Positions 27,710-40,127 of a stretch of DNA of 64,000 nt are shown here, in pieces. Each line of letters opens with the position of its first letter. The stretch's first letter is position 1. The DNA comes from an uncultured Saprospiraceae bacterium (GTDB lineage: Bacteria; Bacteroidota; Bacteroidia; Chitinophagales; Saprospiraceae). Both the position numbers and the translations under genes were made by a program. Location: NCBI GenBank assembly GCA_938045585.1, contig CALIAU010000002.1:1-64000 (forward strand), given 5' to 3'. Under the pieces are notes generated by a model, which searched no databases, was not told where the DNA came from, and saw only the letters and a list, made by a program, of their open reading frames with translations.

Positions 27710-28582
27710 TTAGGCTTTTAGAGCATTTGCCATTGTGATACCAATGTCTGCAGGAGATTGTACTACGTGAATACCACAACTTTCCATGATGCGCATTTTA
27801 GCTTCTGCCGTATCGTCTGCTCCACCAATAATTGCTCCAGCATGTCCCATAGTTCTTCCCTTAGGTGCAGTCTGGCCGGCTATAAAACCAACAACAGGCT
27901 TGGTTGCGTTTTCTTTTACCCAGTAGGCTGCATCCGCTTCCATGCTTCCACCTATTTCTCCAATCATGATAATTCCGTCCGTATCTGGATCGTTCATTAG
28001 TAGTTCGACAGCATCTTTAGTCGTTGTACCTACAATAGGATCTCCTCCAATTCCGATACAAGTGGATTGTCCCATACCAGCTTTAGTAACTTGGTCTACT
28101 GCTTCATAGGTGAGTGTACCTGATCTAGATACAATTCCGATTCTCCCTTTTCTGTGAATGAATCCTGGCATGATTCCTACTTTGGCTTCCTCAGGAGTCA
28201 TAACACCTGGACAGTTAGGTCCTACTAGTCTACAATCGTAGTCTTCAATATATTCTTTCACTTTCACCATGTCTTGGACTGGAATTCCCTCAGTGATGCA
28301 AATAATCACCTTAATTCCAGCATCTGCTGCTTCCATGATTGCATCTGGCGCAAATCTAGGTGGCACAAATATTATACTTGTATCAGCGCCTACTTTAGAT
28401 ACTGCTTCAGCAACTGTATTAAATACAGGTTTACCAATATGTTCTTGTCCTCCTTTTCCTGGTGTAACACCACCTACTACATTGGTTCCATAATCGATCA
28501 TCTGACCTGCATGGAATGTTCCTTCTTTACCGGTAAATCCTTGGACTATAATTTTTGAATCTTTGTTTACGAGAACGCTCAT
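27710..28582 (-). CDS. sucD: Succinate-CoA ligase, alpha subunit
   Basis: The 290-residue subunit has a CoA-binding Rossmann domain ([21 protein letters not shown]) and a ligase domain with [13 protein letters not shown] and the phosphohistidine in GHAGAIIGG (His247). With the beta subunit SucC it converts succinyl-CoA to succinate, making ATP or GTP, in the TCA cycle. sucC is not adjacent. It starts 2 bases after the FtsB-like gene and is probably co-transcribed with it. Confidence 0.95.
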   Translation of the reverse strand: MSVLVNKDSKIIVQGFTGKEGTFHAGQMIDYGTNVVGGVTPGKGGQEHIGKPVFNTVAEAVSKVGADTSIIFVPPRFAPDAIMEAADAGIKVIICITEGIPVQDMVKVKEYIEDYDCRLVGPNCPGVMTPEEAKVGIMPGFIHRKGRIGIVSRSGTLTYEAVDQVTKAGMGQSTCIGIGGDPIVGTTTKDAVELLMNDPDTDGIIMIGEIGGSMEADAAYWVKENATKPVVGFIAGQTAPKGRTMGHAGAIIGGADDTAEAKMRIMESCGIHVVQSPADIGITMANALKA

Positions 28583-28584
28583 TT

Positions 28585-28890
28585 CTATTCTTTTTCTATA
28601 TAAAATACTTGTTCGTTTTTAGTATGCATAAAGTAATTATCTCGTGCATACTTTTCCGGATTTCTTTCGAGATCCTTCTGTTGTTGGAGAGCAATTTTAT
28701 ACTTATCAGTAAATTCGGCTTTTTCCTTTTTCAATGCGTCTATTGAATGGCTTAGCTGCCTTTGTGTTCTCCAACTATGGCGGTCAAAGATAAGCATCCA
28801 AACTAAAAAGAAGATTAGACAAAGCAAATACTTATTGAAAAACCATGGTTTTCTTGCTGCTTGTTTTTCTTTTTTGCTCTTTTTGCTCAT
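28585..28890 (-). CDS. FtsB/DivIC-family septum formation initiator
   Basis: The 101-residue single-pass membrane protein has a Lys-rich cytoplasmic N-terminus, a transmembrane helix at about 22-38, a coiled coil at about 45-75 ([15 protein letters not shown]) and the family ending [22 protein letters not shown]. The family links divisome proteins FtsL and FtsQ/DivIB. It lies downstream of eno, as in many Bacteroidota, but here a GC-rich repeat separates them. Confidence 0.85.
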   Translation of the reverse strand: MSKKSKKEKQAARKPWFFNKYLLCLIFFLVWMLIFDRHSWRTQRQLSHSIDALKKEKAEFTDKYKIALQQQKDLERNPEKYARDNYFMHTKNEQVFYIEKE

Positions 28891-29019
28891 ATTACAAATA
28901 TTTATAATATGTAAATATAGTTAAAATCTAAAATCGTTTGTGCTTATCCCACAATAAAACTGGAATGAATGGTTAAAAACTAGCTACTTTAAGCTTGATT
29001 TATGAGTAAACTAATCAAT

Positions 29020-29150
29020 GGTGGTCAAGCCACCGCGTGAGTGGTGGGAGCAGTCCGTAGGAGTCCGAAGGACCTGGCTGCGGACGACACGACCTGCCTG
29101 CATGCGTCAGCAGGTAGGCACCTATTCTTGAATAGGTCTAGGGCACGCCC
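29020..29150 (-). repeat. Intergenic structured repeat, copy 1
   Basis: A GC-rich block lies between eno and the FtsB gene, unlike its AT-rich surroundings. Read on the minus strand it begins GGGCGTGCCC and contains hairpin CCTATTCAAGAATAGG. It then has a second stem (CCTGCCTGC with its partner) and GTCC-TTC-GGAC, and ends GGACTGCTCCCACCA then CTCACGCGGT, followed by a GGTGG/CCACC hairpin at 29020-29034. The core at 29032-29150 is 119 bases. The same ordered blocks recur at 53076-53194. Confidence 0.7.
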
Positions 29151-29158
29151 TAACTCAC

Positions 29159-31551
<2,393 letters not shown>

Positions 31552-31581
31552 ATAACAGATTAGAGATTTTAATAATTTGTG

Positions 31582-31589
31582 CAAATATA
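31582..31589 (-). promoter_or_regulatory. -7 box for the carA-eno operon
   Basis: TATATTTG on the minus strand matches TAnnTTTG, about 30 bases before the carA ATG. No good -33 element is present at the normal distance. Confidence 0.5.
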
Positions 31590-31669
31590 AAACATATCTA
31601 AAAAGTACCGTCTTTCAATTCATATATCTCAGCTATATAGGCTATTTTGGCTAAATAAATCTGTTTCAT

Positions 31670-33901
31670 ATGCCTTTTAGGTTTAATCTCTTGTTTTTCA
31701 TGTTTTGTATCGTCTTTAGTTTTTCTCAATGCAAAGAGGAAAAGTTAGTATCCTTGCCTAGTTCAAAGATGGTTCAAAAGAGCATGGTGGATAGTATCTC
31801 TCAAATTATTCGCAAATCGAATCTAAGTGAAAGTATATACGACAATACGATTAGATCTAAGATGATGAAAGAACAACTTGATCAAAGCTATGATCCTATG
31901 TTGCATTTTAATTATGCTAGAGAGCTCTTAAATAGTGGAAAAACGCAGGAAGCGATAAGTATCATTTCCAGCATTATTAACAGCAGCGCAGCACTAAAAA
32001 ACATAACTCAAAAAAGTAAGGTCTTACACGATTTTCTTGCCATCTGTTATCTGCGCTTAGGTGAGCAAGAAAACTGCCAGCACAATCACAATGATGCTTC
32101 CTGTATCATTCCAATCCAAGAAAAAGGGATTCATATTAAACCCATCGGATCTGAAAAAGCAATAGAAAAGTATTCTGAAATTCTTGCAGTATTTCCTGAT
32201 GATTACCAAAGCAGATGGTTGCTCAACTTGGCATATATGACGCTAGACAAACATCCAAGTGAGGTGCCTAGCAAATTTCTGATAAACATAGGAACTAAGA
32301 GTAGTTCGGCTAGCTTTCAAAATGTTGCCAGTCAAATGGGTATAGATATGTTTGATCTTTCAGGAGGAGTTATCACGGATGATTTTAATAATGATGGTCT
32401 TATGGATATAATGACTTCGTCATGGGGGATGCAGGGTACTATTAAATATTATATAAACAAGGGGGAATCGGGATTTGTGGATGGGACTGCGGAGGCTGGA
32501 TTAGATAAGATTAAGGGAGGATTAAACTTAAAACAAGCCGATGTTGATAATGACGGAGATTTAGATTTTATAATACTGCGGGGAGGCTGGAGACCAAAAT
32601 TGGAATGGGGTGTTTTACCAAATTCTTTGATGATAAATATGGGTGATGGCAAGTTTGAAGATCAGACTATTGAGCGTGGCATGTATAGTGTACGTCCAAC
32701 ACAGAGTTCGGAATGGTTTGACTTTAACAATGATGGATGGATTGATTTATTTGTGGCAAATGAGACTAATACTTTGAGCACTCAAAATTTTCCGTGTGAA
32801 TTATTTATAAATGATGGCAGAGGTAGTTTTAGCAATGAGGCTTTAAATTTAAATGCAGCACAGATAGGATACTTTAAAGGAGTAAGCAGTGGTGATATGA
32901 ACAATGATGGTTTTAGAGATATATTTCTTTCAAATCTTGATGGTCCTAATGTTTTATTACAAAATGAAGGAGGCAGGGTATTTAAAAATGTAAGCGCTAC
33001 TGCTAATGTTTCAGACCCCCAGTATGCATTCCCGTGTTGGTTTTTTGATGCGAATAATGATGGTTGGGACGATCTGTTTGTTGCCTCTTATAGCTCAGAA
33101 GCATTTCTAGATCAAGGAGGTCAATTTGCTAGAGATGTATTAGGTCTTCCCGTTAATTCTGAAGCTACAAGGATTCATATCAATACAAAGAAAAATAGTT
33201 TCAGAGACGAGACCAAAAGCTATTTGAAATACTCAGCACTATCCACTATGGGCTCCAATTATGGCGATATTGATAATGATGGTTATTTAGATCTATACCT
33301 AGGTACAGGTGCTCCAGATTACAGAGCTGTGGTTCCAAATCGATTTTTCACGAATAAGGGAGGAACACGTTTTGAGGACCAAACCTTTCAATTAGGTCTT
33401 GGCCACATTCAGAAAGGACATGGAATTGCTTTTTCTGATTTAGACAATGATGGCGATCAAGATATTTATGCTGTTATGGGTGGAGCCTTTGAGGGAGATA
33501 TTTTTCCCAATGCCTTATTTGAGAATCCTGGAAATACGAATCGATGGATAAAGCTAAAGCTGGAGGGAACGGAATCGAATCGATCAGCCATAGGTGCTCG
33601 CATACAAATCATTTGTACTTCAGAAAATAAAGAGCAATCCATTTTTCATACTGTAAATTCTGGGGGAAGTTTTGGTGCGAATTCGCTTACAGCCCATATA
33701 GGAATAGGAAGTGCTGAGACTATACAACGAATAATTGTCACTTGGCCTAATGCCCAGCATAGTAAACAAGAATTTATTAACCTGGAGACTAACGCCATGT
33801 ATCTAATAGAGGAGAACAATCCAAATGCTCAAAAGCTGGCATTCCAATCTTTTGTATTCAACAAGAATAACTCCTCTGGTCATGCGCACCATCATCATTA
33901 G
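31670..33901 (+). CDS. FG-GAP/ASPIC-UnbV (CRTAC1-like) lipoprotein
   Basis: The 743-residue protein has a lipoprotein signal ending SFSQC (Cys20). A TPR-like helical region follows (about 60-200, ARELLNSGKTQEAISII). Then comes a beta-propeller of Asp-rich FG-GAP repeats: DFNNDGLMD, DVDNDGDLD, DFNNDGWID, DMNNDGFRD, DANNDGWDD, DIDNDGYLD and DLDNDGDQD. An ASPIC/UnbV domain comes last (SNRSAIGARIQI, then IIVTWPN). It is probably on the cell surface, binding calcium and possibly a polysaccharide; the ligand is unknown. The protein ends in a natural His-rich GHAHHHH. It is inserted in opposite orientation between rplQ and carA. Confidence 0.82.
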   Translation: MPFRFNLLFFMFCIVFSFSQCKEEKLVSLPSSKMVQKSMVDSISQIIRKSNLSESIYDNTIRSKMMKEQLDQSYDPMLHFNYARELLNSGKTQEAISIISSIINSSAALKNITQKSKVLHDFLAICYLRLGEQENCQHNHNDASCIIPIQEKGIHIKPIGSEKAIEKYSEILAVFPDDYQSRWLLNLAYMTLDKHPSEVPSKFLINIGTKSSSASFQNVASQMGIDMFDLSGGVITDDFNNDGLMDIMTSSWGMQGTIKYYINKGESGFVDGTAEAGLDKIKGGLNLKQADVDNDGDLDFIILRGGWRPKLEWGVLPNSLMINMGDGKFEDQTIERGMYSVRPTQSSEWFDFNNDGWIDLFVANETNTLSTQNFPCELFINDGRGSFSNEALNLNAAQIGYFKGVSSGDMNNDGFRDIFLSNLDGPNVLLQNEGGRVFKNVSATANVSDPQYAFPCWFFDANNDGWDDLFVASYSSEAFLDQGGQFARDVLGLPVNSEATRIHINTKKNSFRDETKSYLKYSALSTMGSNYGDIDNDGYLDLYLGTGAPDYRAVVPNRFFTNKGGTRFEDQTFQLGLGHIQKGHGIAFSDLDNDGDQDIYAVMGGAFEGDIFPNALFENPGNTNRWIKLKLEGTESNRSAIGARIQIICTSENKEQSIFHTVNSGGSFGANSLTAHIGIGSAETIQRIIVTWPNAQHSKQEFINLETNAMYLIEENNPNAQKLAFQSFVFNKNNSSGHAHHHH

Positions 33902-33910
33902 GAGTGAAAT

Positions 33911-33952
33911 AAAAAAAGGCCAACAGAGAACTGAAGGCCTTTTAATTTTTTA
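33911..33952. terminator. Bidirectional terminator between the ASPIC lipoprotein and rplQ
   Basis: The stem AAAAGGCC with GGCCTTTT (33914-33921 with 33936-33943, inner CAG/CTG pair) has A- and T-runs on both sides. It ends both the plus-strand lipoprotein gene and the minus-strand ribosomal superoperon. Confidence 0.8.
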
Positions 33953-33965
33953 TAAATAGGAAATT

Positions 33966-34448
33966 TTATTCTTCCTCTTGGTTTGCTGCTGCTGCTGTCG
34001 CTGCTGCAGCCTTTGCTGCTCCTCCTCCACTCTTCTTCTTTCTACGCGTTCTACCTGTTGACTTAGGTTTAGAAGCTTTTGTGTATACCTCATTGAAATC
34101 GACAAATTCTATCATTGCCATTTCTGCTGCATCTCCTTTTCTGAATCCAGTTTTTATTATTCTGGTGTAACCACCTGGTCTGTCTGCTACTTTATCAGCT
34201 ACAGTACTAAATAATTCTTTTACTGCATCTTTACTTTGGAGATATTTGAATGCAACTCTTCTTGAGTGTGTTGTATTTTCTTTAGACCTTGTAACAACGG
34301 GTTCGATGTATACTCTGAGGGCTTTTGCCTTCGCTAAAGTTGTATTAATTCTTTTGTGCTCAATAAGTGCACATGAAAGGTTTCTAAGTAGAGCTGTTCT
34401 GTGCCCTTTTTGTCTTCCAAGATGGTTGACTTTTTTTCCGTGTCTCAT
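33966..34448 (-). CDS. rplQ: Ribosomal protein L17
   Basis: The conserved core is [24 protein letters not shown] with the later [18 protein letters not shown] segment. At 160 residues it is longer than the usual 115-130. The extra C-terminal part is Lys/Arg then Ala-rich and ends NQEEE, very like the end of L15 in this genome. It is the last gene of the superoperon. Confidence 0.96.
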   Translation of the reverse strand: MRHGKKVNHLGRQKGHRTALLRNLSCALIEHKRINTTLAKAKALRVYIEPVVTRSKENTTHSRRVAFKYLQSKDAVKELFSTVADKVADRPGGYTRIIKTGFRKGDAAEMAMIEFVDFNEVYTKASKPKSTGRTRRKKKSGGGAAKAAAATAAAANQEEE

Positions 34449-34562
34449 GACAATGTTAGTTATGCATCACTGTTTCGAATTTCAAGTACGACCTTTGATT
34501 TTTTTCGAAATGGTAATATGCTATTTTAAAATAGGGTCCAAGCTGGGCTTGGGTCGTAGTGA

Positions 34563-35561
34563 CTAATCTTCGTCTAACTTATATTTTCCAAGATCCATAC
34601 CAAAGGTAAGTCCCTTGTTCTGTAGTAATTCTTCAATCTCTACAAGTGACTTCTTACCGAAGTTTCTAAATTTCAATAATTCGTGTGTGTCATACTTCAC
34701 CATTTCTCCAAGAGAATTGATTTTTGCTGCCTTAAGACAGTTGTATGCTCTTACAGATAGATCTAGATCTTCCAATGAAGTCTTAAGAAGCTTTCTCATG
34801 TGTAAGATATGCTCATCTACTATATTGTCCTCTCTGCTTGTAGCGTCTTCGAATGTGATGTTTTCATCTGTGATCAACATAAGATGTTGGATCATTATTC
34901 TTGAAGCCTCTTTAATCGCATCTTCTGGATGTATAGTACCATCTGTCTGCACTTCAATAGTAAGCTTTTCGTAATCTGTCTTCTGTCCTACCCTTGTGTT
35001 TTCTATTTCGTAAGAAACACGTTTGATAGGAGTATATATTGCATCAACAGGTATGATTCCGATTGGTGCATCTTTAGGTAGATTTTCATCTGCAGGAACA
35101 TATCCTCTTCCTTTAGTTATAGTAAACTCAATTTCTAAGTTTACAGAAGGATCCATTCTACAAATTACTAGGTCAGGGTTCATTACTTTGAAGACATTGG
35201 TATATGCTTCTAGGTCACCTGCTTTAAATTCTTCTTGACCACTAATAGTCAAGTATATTTTTTCTTCAGCGCTGTCTAGGTCTTCGATATTTGGCTTAAG
35301 TCTAGTTTGCTTAAGGTTCAAAATAATATCTACTACATCTTCTACAACACCTTTTATAGTTGCAAATTCATGTTCTACTCCTGCTATTCTAATTGCAGAG
35401 ATAGCATACCCTTCTAAAGAAGATAAAAGTACCCTTCTTAGTGAATTACCAACTGTCTGTCCAAATCCTGGCTCAAGAGGTTTAAATTCAAATACTCCTT
35501 CAAACTCATTTGCTTTCTGTAATAAAATCTTATTAGGCTTCTGAAAACTGAGGATACTCAT
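34563..35561 (-). CDS. rpoA: RNA polymerase alpha subunit
   Basis: In this 332-residue subunit the N-terminal dimerisation domain carries [28 protein letters not shown]. The C-terminal DNA-binding domain (about 255-325) has [21 protein letters not shown] and [13 protein letters not shown]. It nucleates the polymerase and contacts activators and UP elements. The gap of 114 bases to rplQ is among the larger ones in this operon and has no hairpin with a T-run. Confidence 0.97.
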   Translation of the reverse strand: MSILSFQKPNKILLQKANEFEGVFEFKPLEPGFGQTVGNSLRRVLLSSLEGYAISAIRIAGVEHEFATIKGVVEDVVDIILNLKQTRLKPNIEDLDSAEEKIYLTISGQEEFKAGDLEAYTNVFKVMNPDLVICRMDPSVNLEIEFTITKGRGYVPADENLPKDAPIGIIPVDAIYTPIKRVSYEIENTRVGQKTDYEKLTIEVQTDGTIHPEDAIKEASRIMIQHLMLITDENITFEDATSREDNIVDEHILHMRKLLKTSLEDLDLSVRAYNCLKAAKINSLGEMVKYDTHELLKFRNFGKKSLVEIEELLQNKGLTFGMDLGKYKLDED

Positions 35562-35613
35562 ATATATGTCTGTTTTAAAAAGTAGATTAAGAAGATGAAA
35601 TGATCGAGAGAGC

Positions 35614-36225
35614 TTACTTAGAGTAGAGTTCTACAATTAGCTGCTCATTAATTTTCTCTGGAATTTTTTCTCTTTCTGGAAGTTCTAAGAACTTTCCTTC
35701 CATTTTATCAGGATTCCATTCTAACCAAGCCCATTTTCTAACATCTTGCATTGTAGATATAGAATCATGGATGGTAGATAGGTGTCTTGATTTATTTCTT
35801 ACAGAAACGACATCACCCGGTCTTAGTTGGTAAGACGGAATGTTCGTCAATTTCCCGTTCACTAAAATGTGCTTGTGATTCACTAGTTGTCTAGCTGCAC
35901 GTCTAGTAGGAGCGATTCCAAGTCTAAATACCGTGTTATCCAGTCTTGCTTCTAAGAATTGAAGAAGTACTTCACCAGTAACACCTTTATTTCTACTTGC
36001 TTTTTCGAATAGATTAGCAAATTGTCTTTCGAGTAAACCATAGGTGTACTTCGCTTTTTGCTTTTCCATTAATTGGATCTTATAATCAGAGTTCTGCTTT
36101 CTTCTTCTTCCACCACCATGCTGGCCTGGAGGATACTTTCTTTTTTCGAAAGCTTTATCGTGCCCGAAGAGAGATTCTCCGAGTGCTCTTGATTTTTTTG
36201 TCTTTGGACCTGTATATCTTGCCAT
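35614..36225 (-). CDS. rpsD: Ribosomal protein S4
   Basis: The 203-residue small-subunit protein initiates 16S assembly. The RNA-binding S4 domain is [20 protein letters not shown] followed by [11 protein letters not shown]. The N-terminal region lacks the Cys zinc knuckle seen in some S4 proteins. It sits between rpsK and rpoA as in other alpha operons. Confidence 0.97.
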   Translation of the reverse strand: MARYTGPKTKKSRALGESLFGHDKAFEKRKYPPGQHGGGRRRKQNSDYKIQLMEKQKAKYTYGLLERQFANLFEKASRNKGVTGEVLLQFLEARLDNTVFRLGIAPTRRAARQLVNHKHILVNGKLTNIPSYQLRPGDVVSVRNKSRHLSTIHDSISTMQDVRKWAWLEWNPDKMEGKFLELPEREKIPEKINEQLIVELYSK

Positions 36226-36257
36226 TACTTATAAACTAGCTAGTCGTTAATTGAAAA

Positions 36258-36638
36258 TTAAACTCTTCTTCTTTTTGGTGGTCTACACCCGTTATGTGGA
36301 ATAGGAGTCATATCATTTATCCTAGTCACTTTTATACCACAACCGTCAATTGCTCTGATTGCGGATTCTCTTCCTGAACCTGGACCTTTCACGTATACTT
36401 CAGCGTAACGCATACCAGCATCATAAGCAACCTGTGCAGCATCTTTTGCTGCTATCTGTGCTGCGTATGGTGTATTTTTCTTGGAACCTCTAAAACCTGC
36501 TTTACCAGCTGATCCCCATGAGATCACCTGTCCTGACTTGTTTGCCATGGAAACAATAATATTGTTAAAGCTGGCGTGGATATATGCTACTCCTTCTGGA
36601 GCAACCGTTACCTTTCTTTTTTTTCTAGTTTTAGCCAT
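36258..36638 (-). CDS. rpsK: Ribosomal protein S11
   Basis: This platform protein of 126 residues has the signature [20 protein letters not shown] and the usual end [12 protein letters not shown]. It binds near the mRNA exit region with S7 and S18. Length and ends are normal. Confidence 0.97.
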   Translation of the reverse strand: MAKTRKKRKVTVAPEGVAYIHASFNNIIVSMANKSGQVISWGSAGKAGFRGSKKNTPYAAQIAAKDAAQVAYDAGMRYAEVYVKGPGSGRESAIRAIDGCGIKVTRINDMTPIPHNGCRPPKRRRV

Positions 36639-36661
36639 AAGATCAGCCTAAGATTTATTTA

Positions 36662-37039
36662 TTATTTAGTTGCTTTCTTTTTGTTTGCTACAGTCTTCTT
36701 TCTACCCTTTCTAGTTCTTGCATTGGTCTTTGTTCTTTGACCATTAACAGGAAGACCTTTTCTATGACGAAGACCTCTGTACGAAGCAATATCCATTAAA
36801 CGCTTAATGTTTAACTGGATTTCATTTCTCAAATCTCCTTCTACTTTATATTCGTCTTGGAGCATTCTTGCTATTTCTTTGATGTTGTCATCTGTCCAAT
36901 CTTTGATTTTGACATTTTCATCAATCTTAGCGCGTCCTAAGACTTCTGCAGCTTTGCTGCTACCAATACCAAAGATGTAAGTAAGTCCTACTACACCTCT
37001 TTTGTTTTTTGGTAAATCAACTCCTGAAATTCTTGCCAT
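36662..37039 (-). CDS. rpsM: Ribosomal protein S13
   Basis: The 125-residue head protein contacts the large subunit and P-site tRNA. It has [20 protein letters not shown] at the start, the conserved [20 protein letters not shown] motif, and a basic tail that reaches toward tRNA. It is normal in length. Confidence 0.97.
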   Translation of the reverse strand: MARISGVDLPKNKRGVVGLTYIFGIGSSKAAEVLGRAKIDENVKIKDWTDDNIKEIARMLQDEYKVEGDLRNEIQLNIKRLMDIASYRGLRHRKGLPVNGQRTKTNARTRKGRKKTVANKKKATK

Positions 37040-37042
37040 ATC

Positions 37043-37159
37043 TTATCCTTGTCTTTGTTTGAATCTAGGATTCTTTTTGTTAATCACATAAAGCTTCCCC
37101 TTTCTTCTAACGATCTTACAATCTGAAGATCTTTTTTTTATGGATGCTCGTACTTTCAT
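37043..37159 (-). CDS. rpmJ: Ribosomal protein L36 (zinc-free form)
   Basis: A 38-residue frame fills the gap between rpsM and inf[21 protein letters not shown], continuing to the end NPRFKQRQG. The family zinc site is normally CxxC...C...H. Here only one Cys remains, with Ser, Asn and Phe at the other positions, so this is a non-zinc L36. It stabilises 23S rRNA near the base of the L7/L12 stalk. Confidence 0.93.
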   Translation of the reverse strand: MKVRASIKKRSSDCKIVRRKGKLYVINKKNPRFKQRQG

Positions 37160-37166
37160 AATTCTT

Positions 37167-37385
37167 TTATTTATATCTGTAAGTAATACGTCCCCTAGAT
37201 AAATCATATGGAGACATTTCTACAGCTACCTTATCACCAGGGAGGATTCGAATGTAATGCATTCTCATCTTACCTGAAATGGTTGCAACAAGTAAATGAT
37301 CGTTTTCTAGACGTACACGGAACATAGCGTTTGATAGTGCTTCTTCAATGATTCCGTCTTGTTTAATAAGTTCTTGTTTCGCCAT
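37167..37385 (-). CDS. infA: Translation initiation factor IF-1
   Basis: The 72-residue single OB-fold protein carries [39 protein letters not shown] and [18 protein letters not shown]. It blocks the A site during initiation and aids IF-2 and IF-3. It starts 23 bases after map and lies inside the superoperon. Confidence 0.97.
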   Translation of the reverse strand: MAKQELIKQDGIIEEALSNAMFRVRLENDHLLVATISGKMRMHYIRILPGDKVAVEMSPYDLSRGRITYRYK

Positions 37386-37408
37386 AAATTTTTTCGGACT
37401 GCAAATAT

Positions 37409-38218
37409 CTAATTTTTTAATGAAATTTCCTTAAGTTCTGGGTTATTTTTGACAGCTTCTTCTACTATAACATGATCTGATAAAATATCAGTTCCCTCCG
37501 CTTTTATGGCTACTGTATGCTCATAATGCGCTGAAGGCTTGTTATCTCGGGTAATAATTGTCCAACCATCGTCTGCTTGGCGTACTTCTTTAACGCCTAA
37601 ATTGACCATGGGCTCGATAGCTATTACCAAACCTGTCTTAATAACTGGGCCTCTGCCCCGTTTGCCATAGTTAGGAACTTCTGGAGATTCATGTAAGTTT
37701 TTCCCTATTCCGTGCCCTACTAATTCTCTTACAACTCCGTATTTGTGCAGTTTTTCAGCGTGATTTTGTACAGAATAGCCAATATCGCCTATTCTATTCC
37801 CCACTTTTGCTGATTCAATTGCTTTATACAATGAATCTTTTGTCGTTACTAAAAGTTCCATTGTTTCTTCATTTACCCCATTTAATGCGAAAGTAAATGC
37901 TGCATCCCCGTAAAATTCATTCATAATTACGCCACAATCCACGCTCACTATATCTGTATCTGTAAACTCTTTGTCATTTGGAATTCCGTGTACAACCTGT
38001 TCATTAACAGAAATGCACAATGTTGCAGGAAATCCGCCATAGCCTTTAAATCCGGGTATGGCTTTATGATCGCGTATAAATTCTTCTGCTTTTGTGTCTA
38101 AAAACGTACCTGTAACTCCTGGTTTCAGATGAGAAGCTACTAGGGTCAATGTTTTGCTTACAAGAAGACAGCTAGCTCTTATCAGCTCAATTTCCTCATC
38201 TGTTTTGTAATACACCAT
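37409..38218 (-). CDS. map: Methionine aminopeptidase, type I
   Basis: The 269-residue metallopeptidase removes the initiator Met from nascent proteins. Metal ligands are visible in [20 protein letters not shown] (Asp pair), [18 protein letters not shown] (His), AIEPMVNLG (Glu) and HYEHTVAI (Glu region). There is no N-terminal zinc-finger extension. It is located between secY and infA, as often seen. Confidence 0.95.
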   Translation of the reverse strand: MVYYKTDEEIELIRASCLLVSKTLTLVASHLKPGVTGTFLDTKAEEFIRDHKAIPGFKGYGGFPATLCISVNEQVVHGIPNDKEFTDTDIVSVDCGVIMNEFYGDAAFTFALNGVNEETMELLVTTKDSLYKAIESAKVGNRIGDIGYSVQNHAEKLHKYGVVRELVGHGIGKNLHESPEVPNYGKRGRGPVIKTGLVIAIEPMVNLGVKEVRQADDGWTIITRDNKPSAHYEHTVAIKAEGTDILSDHVIVEEAVKNNPELKEISLKN

Positions 38219-38229
38219 AAAAAATGATA

Positions 38230-39579
38230 TTACATAGGAGACCCGATGGTCTGCATTCCGCTACGTCCTTTAATCTTTCCAGATTTTACTAAACCATCAT
38301 ACTTACGCATTAGTAAGTAACTTTCAATTTGCTGTAAGGTATCAAGTACAACCCCTACTAGGATAAGTAATGACGTTCCTCCAAAGAATAGAGCAAATCC
38401 ATCACTTACACCAAATGAAGCAACTATGGCTGGAAGTATAGATACGAAGCCCAAAAAGATGGAACCTGGTAATGTTACTCTTGTCGTAAGAGAATCAATA
38501 AATTCCTGCGTTTGCTTTCCTGGCTTAATACCTGGAATGAACGCATTTTGTCTTTTTAGGTATTCTGCATACTGTTGTGGATTTACTAATAATGCTGTGT
38601 ACACATAGGTAAACAAAACAACTAGGAAGAAGAATAGTATGTTGTATGGAATAGATTTCCAATCACTTAGACTTAATAATAAATCACTAGGAGCACCGTC
38701 GCTCAACCAGTTTCCAACTGTCATTGGTAAAAACATGATTGCTTGTGCGAAGATAATTGGCATTACCCCTGCTGCATTTACCTTTAAAGGAATGTAGTCT
38801 CTCACACCTGCTACAGGAATCTGTCCTGATCCTCTCCCTACCATCCGCTTTGCAAATTGGGTAGGAATACGTCTTACCCCCTGAACTATCAATACACATA
38901 AAAGTACTGTAAAGAAAAGAGCCGCTAATTCAATAATTAGTAACAATGGATTATTAGCAAACTGTGTAGACACTTCTGCAATAAAAGAAGTAGGAAGTGT
39001 TGCGATGATACCAATCATGATTAATAGAGAGATACCGTTACCAATTCCTTTGTCTGTTATTTTTTCACCTAACCACATTGCAAATACAGTACCTGCGGAA
39101 AGGATAATAATATTACTGATCCAGAACACGCCCATATCTACAGATGGATCAATTGCACCAGAACTTTGTATCATTTTTAAGTAACCACCTCCTTGTACAA
39201 GGGTAATGGCAACTGTAAGCATTCTTGTAATCTGTGTTATCTTCTTTCTACCTGCTTCTCCTTCCTTTTGTTGTAGTCTTTGGAAGTATGGTACGGCAAA
39301 TCCCAATAACTGAATGATAATCGATGCTGTAATGTAGGGCATGATACCCAATGCAAAGACAGCTGCATTATTAAATGCTCCACCTGTAAAGGCGTTAATT
39401 AGACTTAACAAATCATTGTTTCCAGCAGATTGTGCAAGCTCCAAGGCTTGTGGGTTCACACCTGGAAGAACAACATAACAGCCAAATCTATATATCAATA
39501 GAATAAAAAGAGTAAAAAGGATACGTTCCCTTAGCTCTTTAATGTTCCAGATATTCTTTAGCGTTTCAATAAATTTCAT
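38230..39579 (-). CDS. secY: Preprotein translocase subunit SecY
   Basis: The 449-residue protein with ten predicted transmembrane helices forms the Sec channel. Visible landmarks are the N-terminal RILFTLFILLIYRFGCYV, the plug region after LSLINAFTGGAFN, the cytoplasmic loop with PFFQ-like YFQRLQQKEGEAGRK, and the C5 loop FIPGIKPGKQTQEFI. It is essential for export of all the secreted proteins in this window, upstream of type IX secretion. Confidence 0.97.
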   Translation of the reverse strand: MKFIETLKNIWNIKELRERILFTLFILLIYRFGCYVVLPGVNPQALELAQSAGNNDLLSLINAFTGGAFNNAAVFALGIMPYITASIIIQLLGFAVPYFQRLQQKEGEAGRKKITQITRMLTVAITLVQGGGYLKMIQSSGAIDPSVDMGVFWISNIIILSAGTVFAMWLGEKITDKGIGNGISLLIMIGIIATLPTSFIAEVSTQFANNPLLLIIELAALFFTVLLCVLIVQGVRRIPTQFAKRMVGRGSGQIPVAGVRDYIPLKVNAAGVMPIIFAQAIMFLPMTVGNWLSDGAPSDLLLSLSDWKSIPYNILFFFLVVLFTYVYTALLVNPQQYAEYLKRQNAFIPGIKPGKQTQEFIDSLTTRVTLPGSIFLGFVSILPAIVASFGVSDGFALFFGGTSLLILVGVVLDTLQQIESYLLMRKYDGLVKSGKIKGRSGMQTIGSPM

Positions 39580-39607
39580 CCTTCTGTCTTATGAATTAAT
39601 CAATCAA

Positions 39608-40126
39608 TTATTCTTCCTCTTGAGAAGCTGCTGGTGCTGCTTTTGCAGGTTTTGCTTTTACTTCTTTTACTTCTTTCACTATCAACGCAGTAACACTTCC
39701 ACCCTGCGCTTCAATTTTAGATTTTGCTGTCGCAGAGATAGCATGTGCAGTAACATTAATACCCGCTGAAAGTTCGCCTGTTCCCAATACTTTAATCTTA
39801 TCTCCTTTCCTACAAACGCCTGCTTGCACAAGAATTTCTGGAGTAATTTCTTTCAATTTGTACTTGTCTACTATTGTTTGTAGTCTTCCAAGATTAAAGG
39901 GTTCAAAGCTTACTCTATTTGGGCTTTTAAAACCTCTTTTAGGAATACGCATTTGCAAAGGCATCTGACCTCCTTCGAATGCTCTTTTACTACTGTAACC
40001 AGATCTAGACTTAGCACCTTTATGACCTCTCGTGGAGGTTCCACCTCTACCAGATCCCTGTCCTCTTGCGATTCTTTTTCTAGATGATACTGAACCTTTT
40101 GCAGGCTTTAAATTATGTAGTCCCAT
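39608..40126 (-). CDS. rplO: Ribosomal protein L15
   Basis: The core begins MGLHNLKPAKGSVSSRKRIA, with GQGSGRGGTSTRGHKGAKSR and MPLQMRIPKRGFKS. At 172 residues it is longer than the usual 145-150. The extra tail is Lys/Ala/Pro-rich and ends SQEEE, strikingly like L17 here. One base separates it from the rpmD stop. Confidence 0.96.
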   Translation of the reverse strand: MGLHNLKPAKGSVSSRKRIARGQGSGRGGTSTRGHKGAKSRSGYSSKRAFEGGQMPLQMRIPKRGFKSPNRVSFEPFNLGRLQTIVDKYKLKEITPEILVQAGVCRKGDKIKVLGTGELSAGINVTAHAISATAKSKIEAQGGSVTALIVKEVKEVKAKPAKAAPAASQEEE

Positions 40127-40127
40127 G

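Noticed and set aside
27758-28558. Plus-strand frames opposite sucD
   Set aside because: They are shadows of the sucD gene, with Cys/Ser/His-rich composition and no start context.
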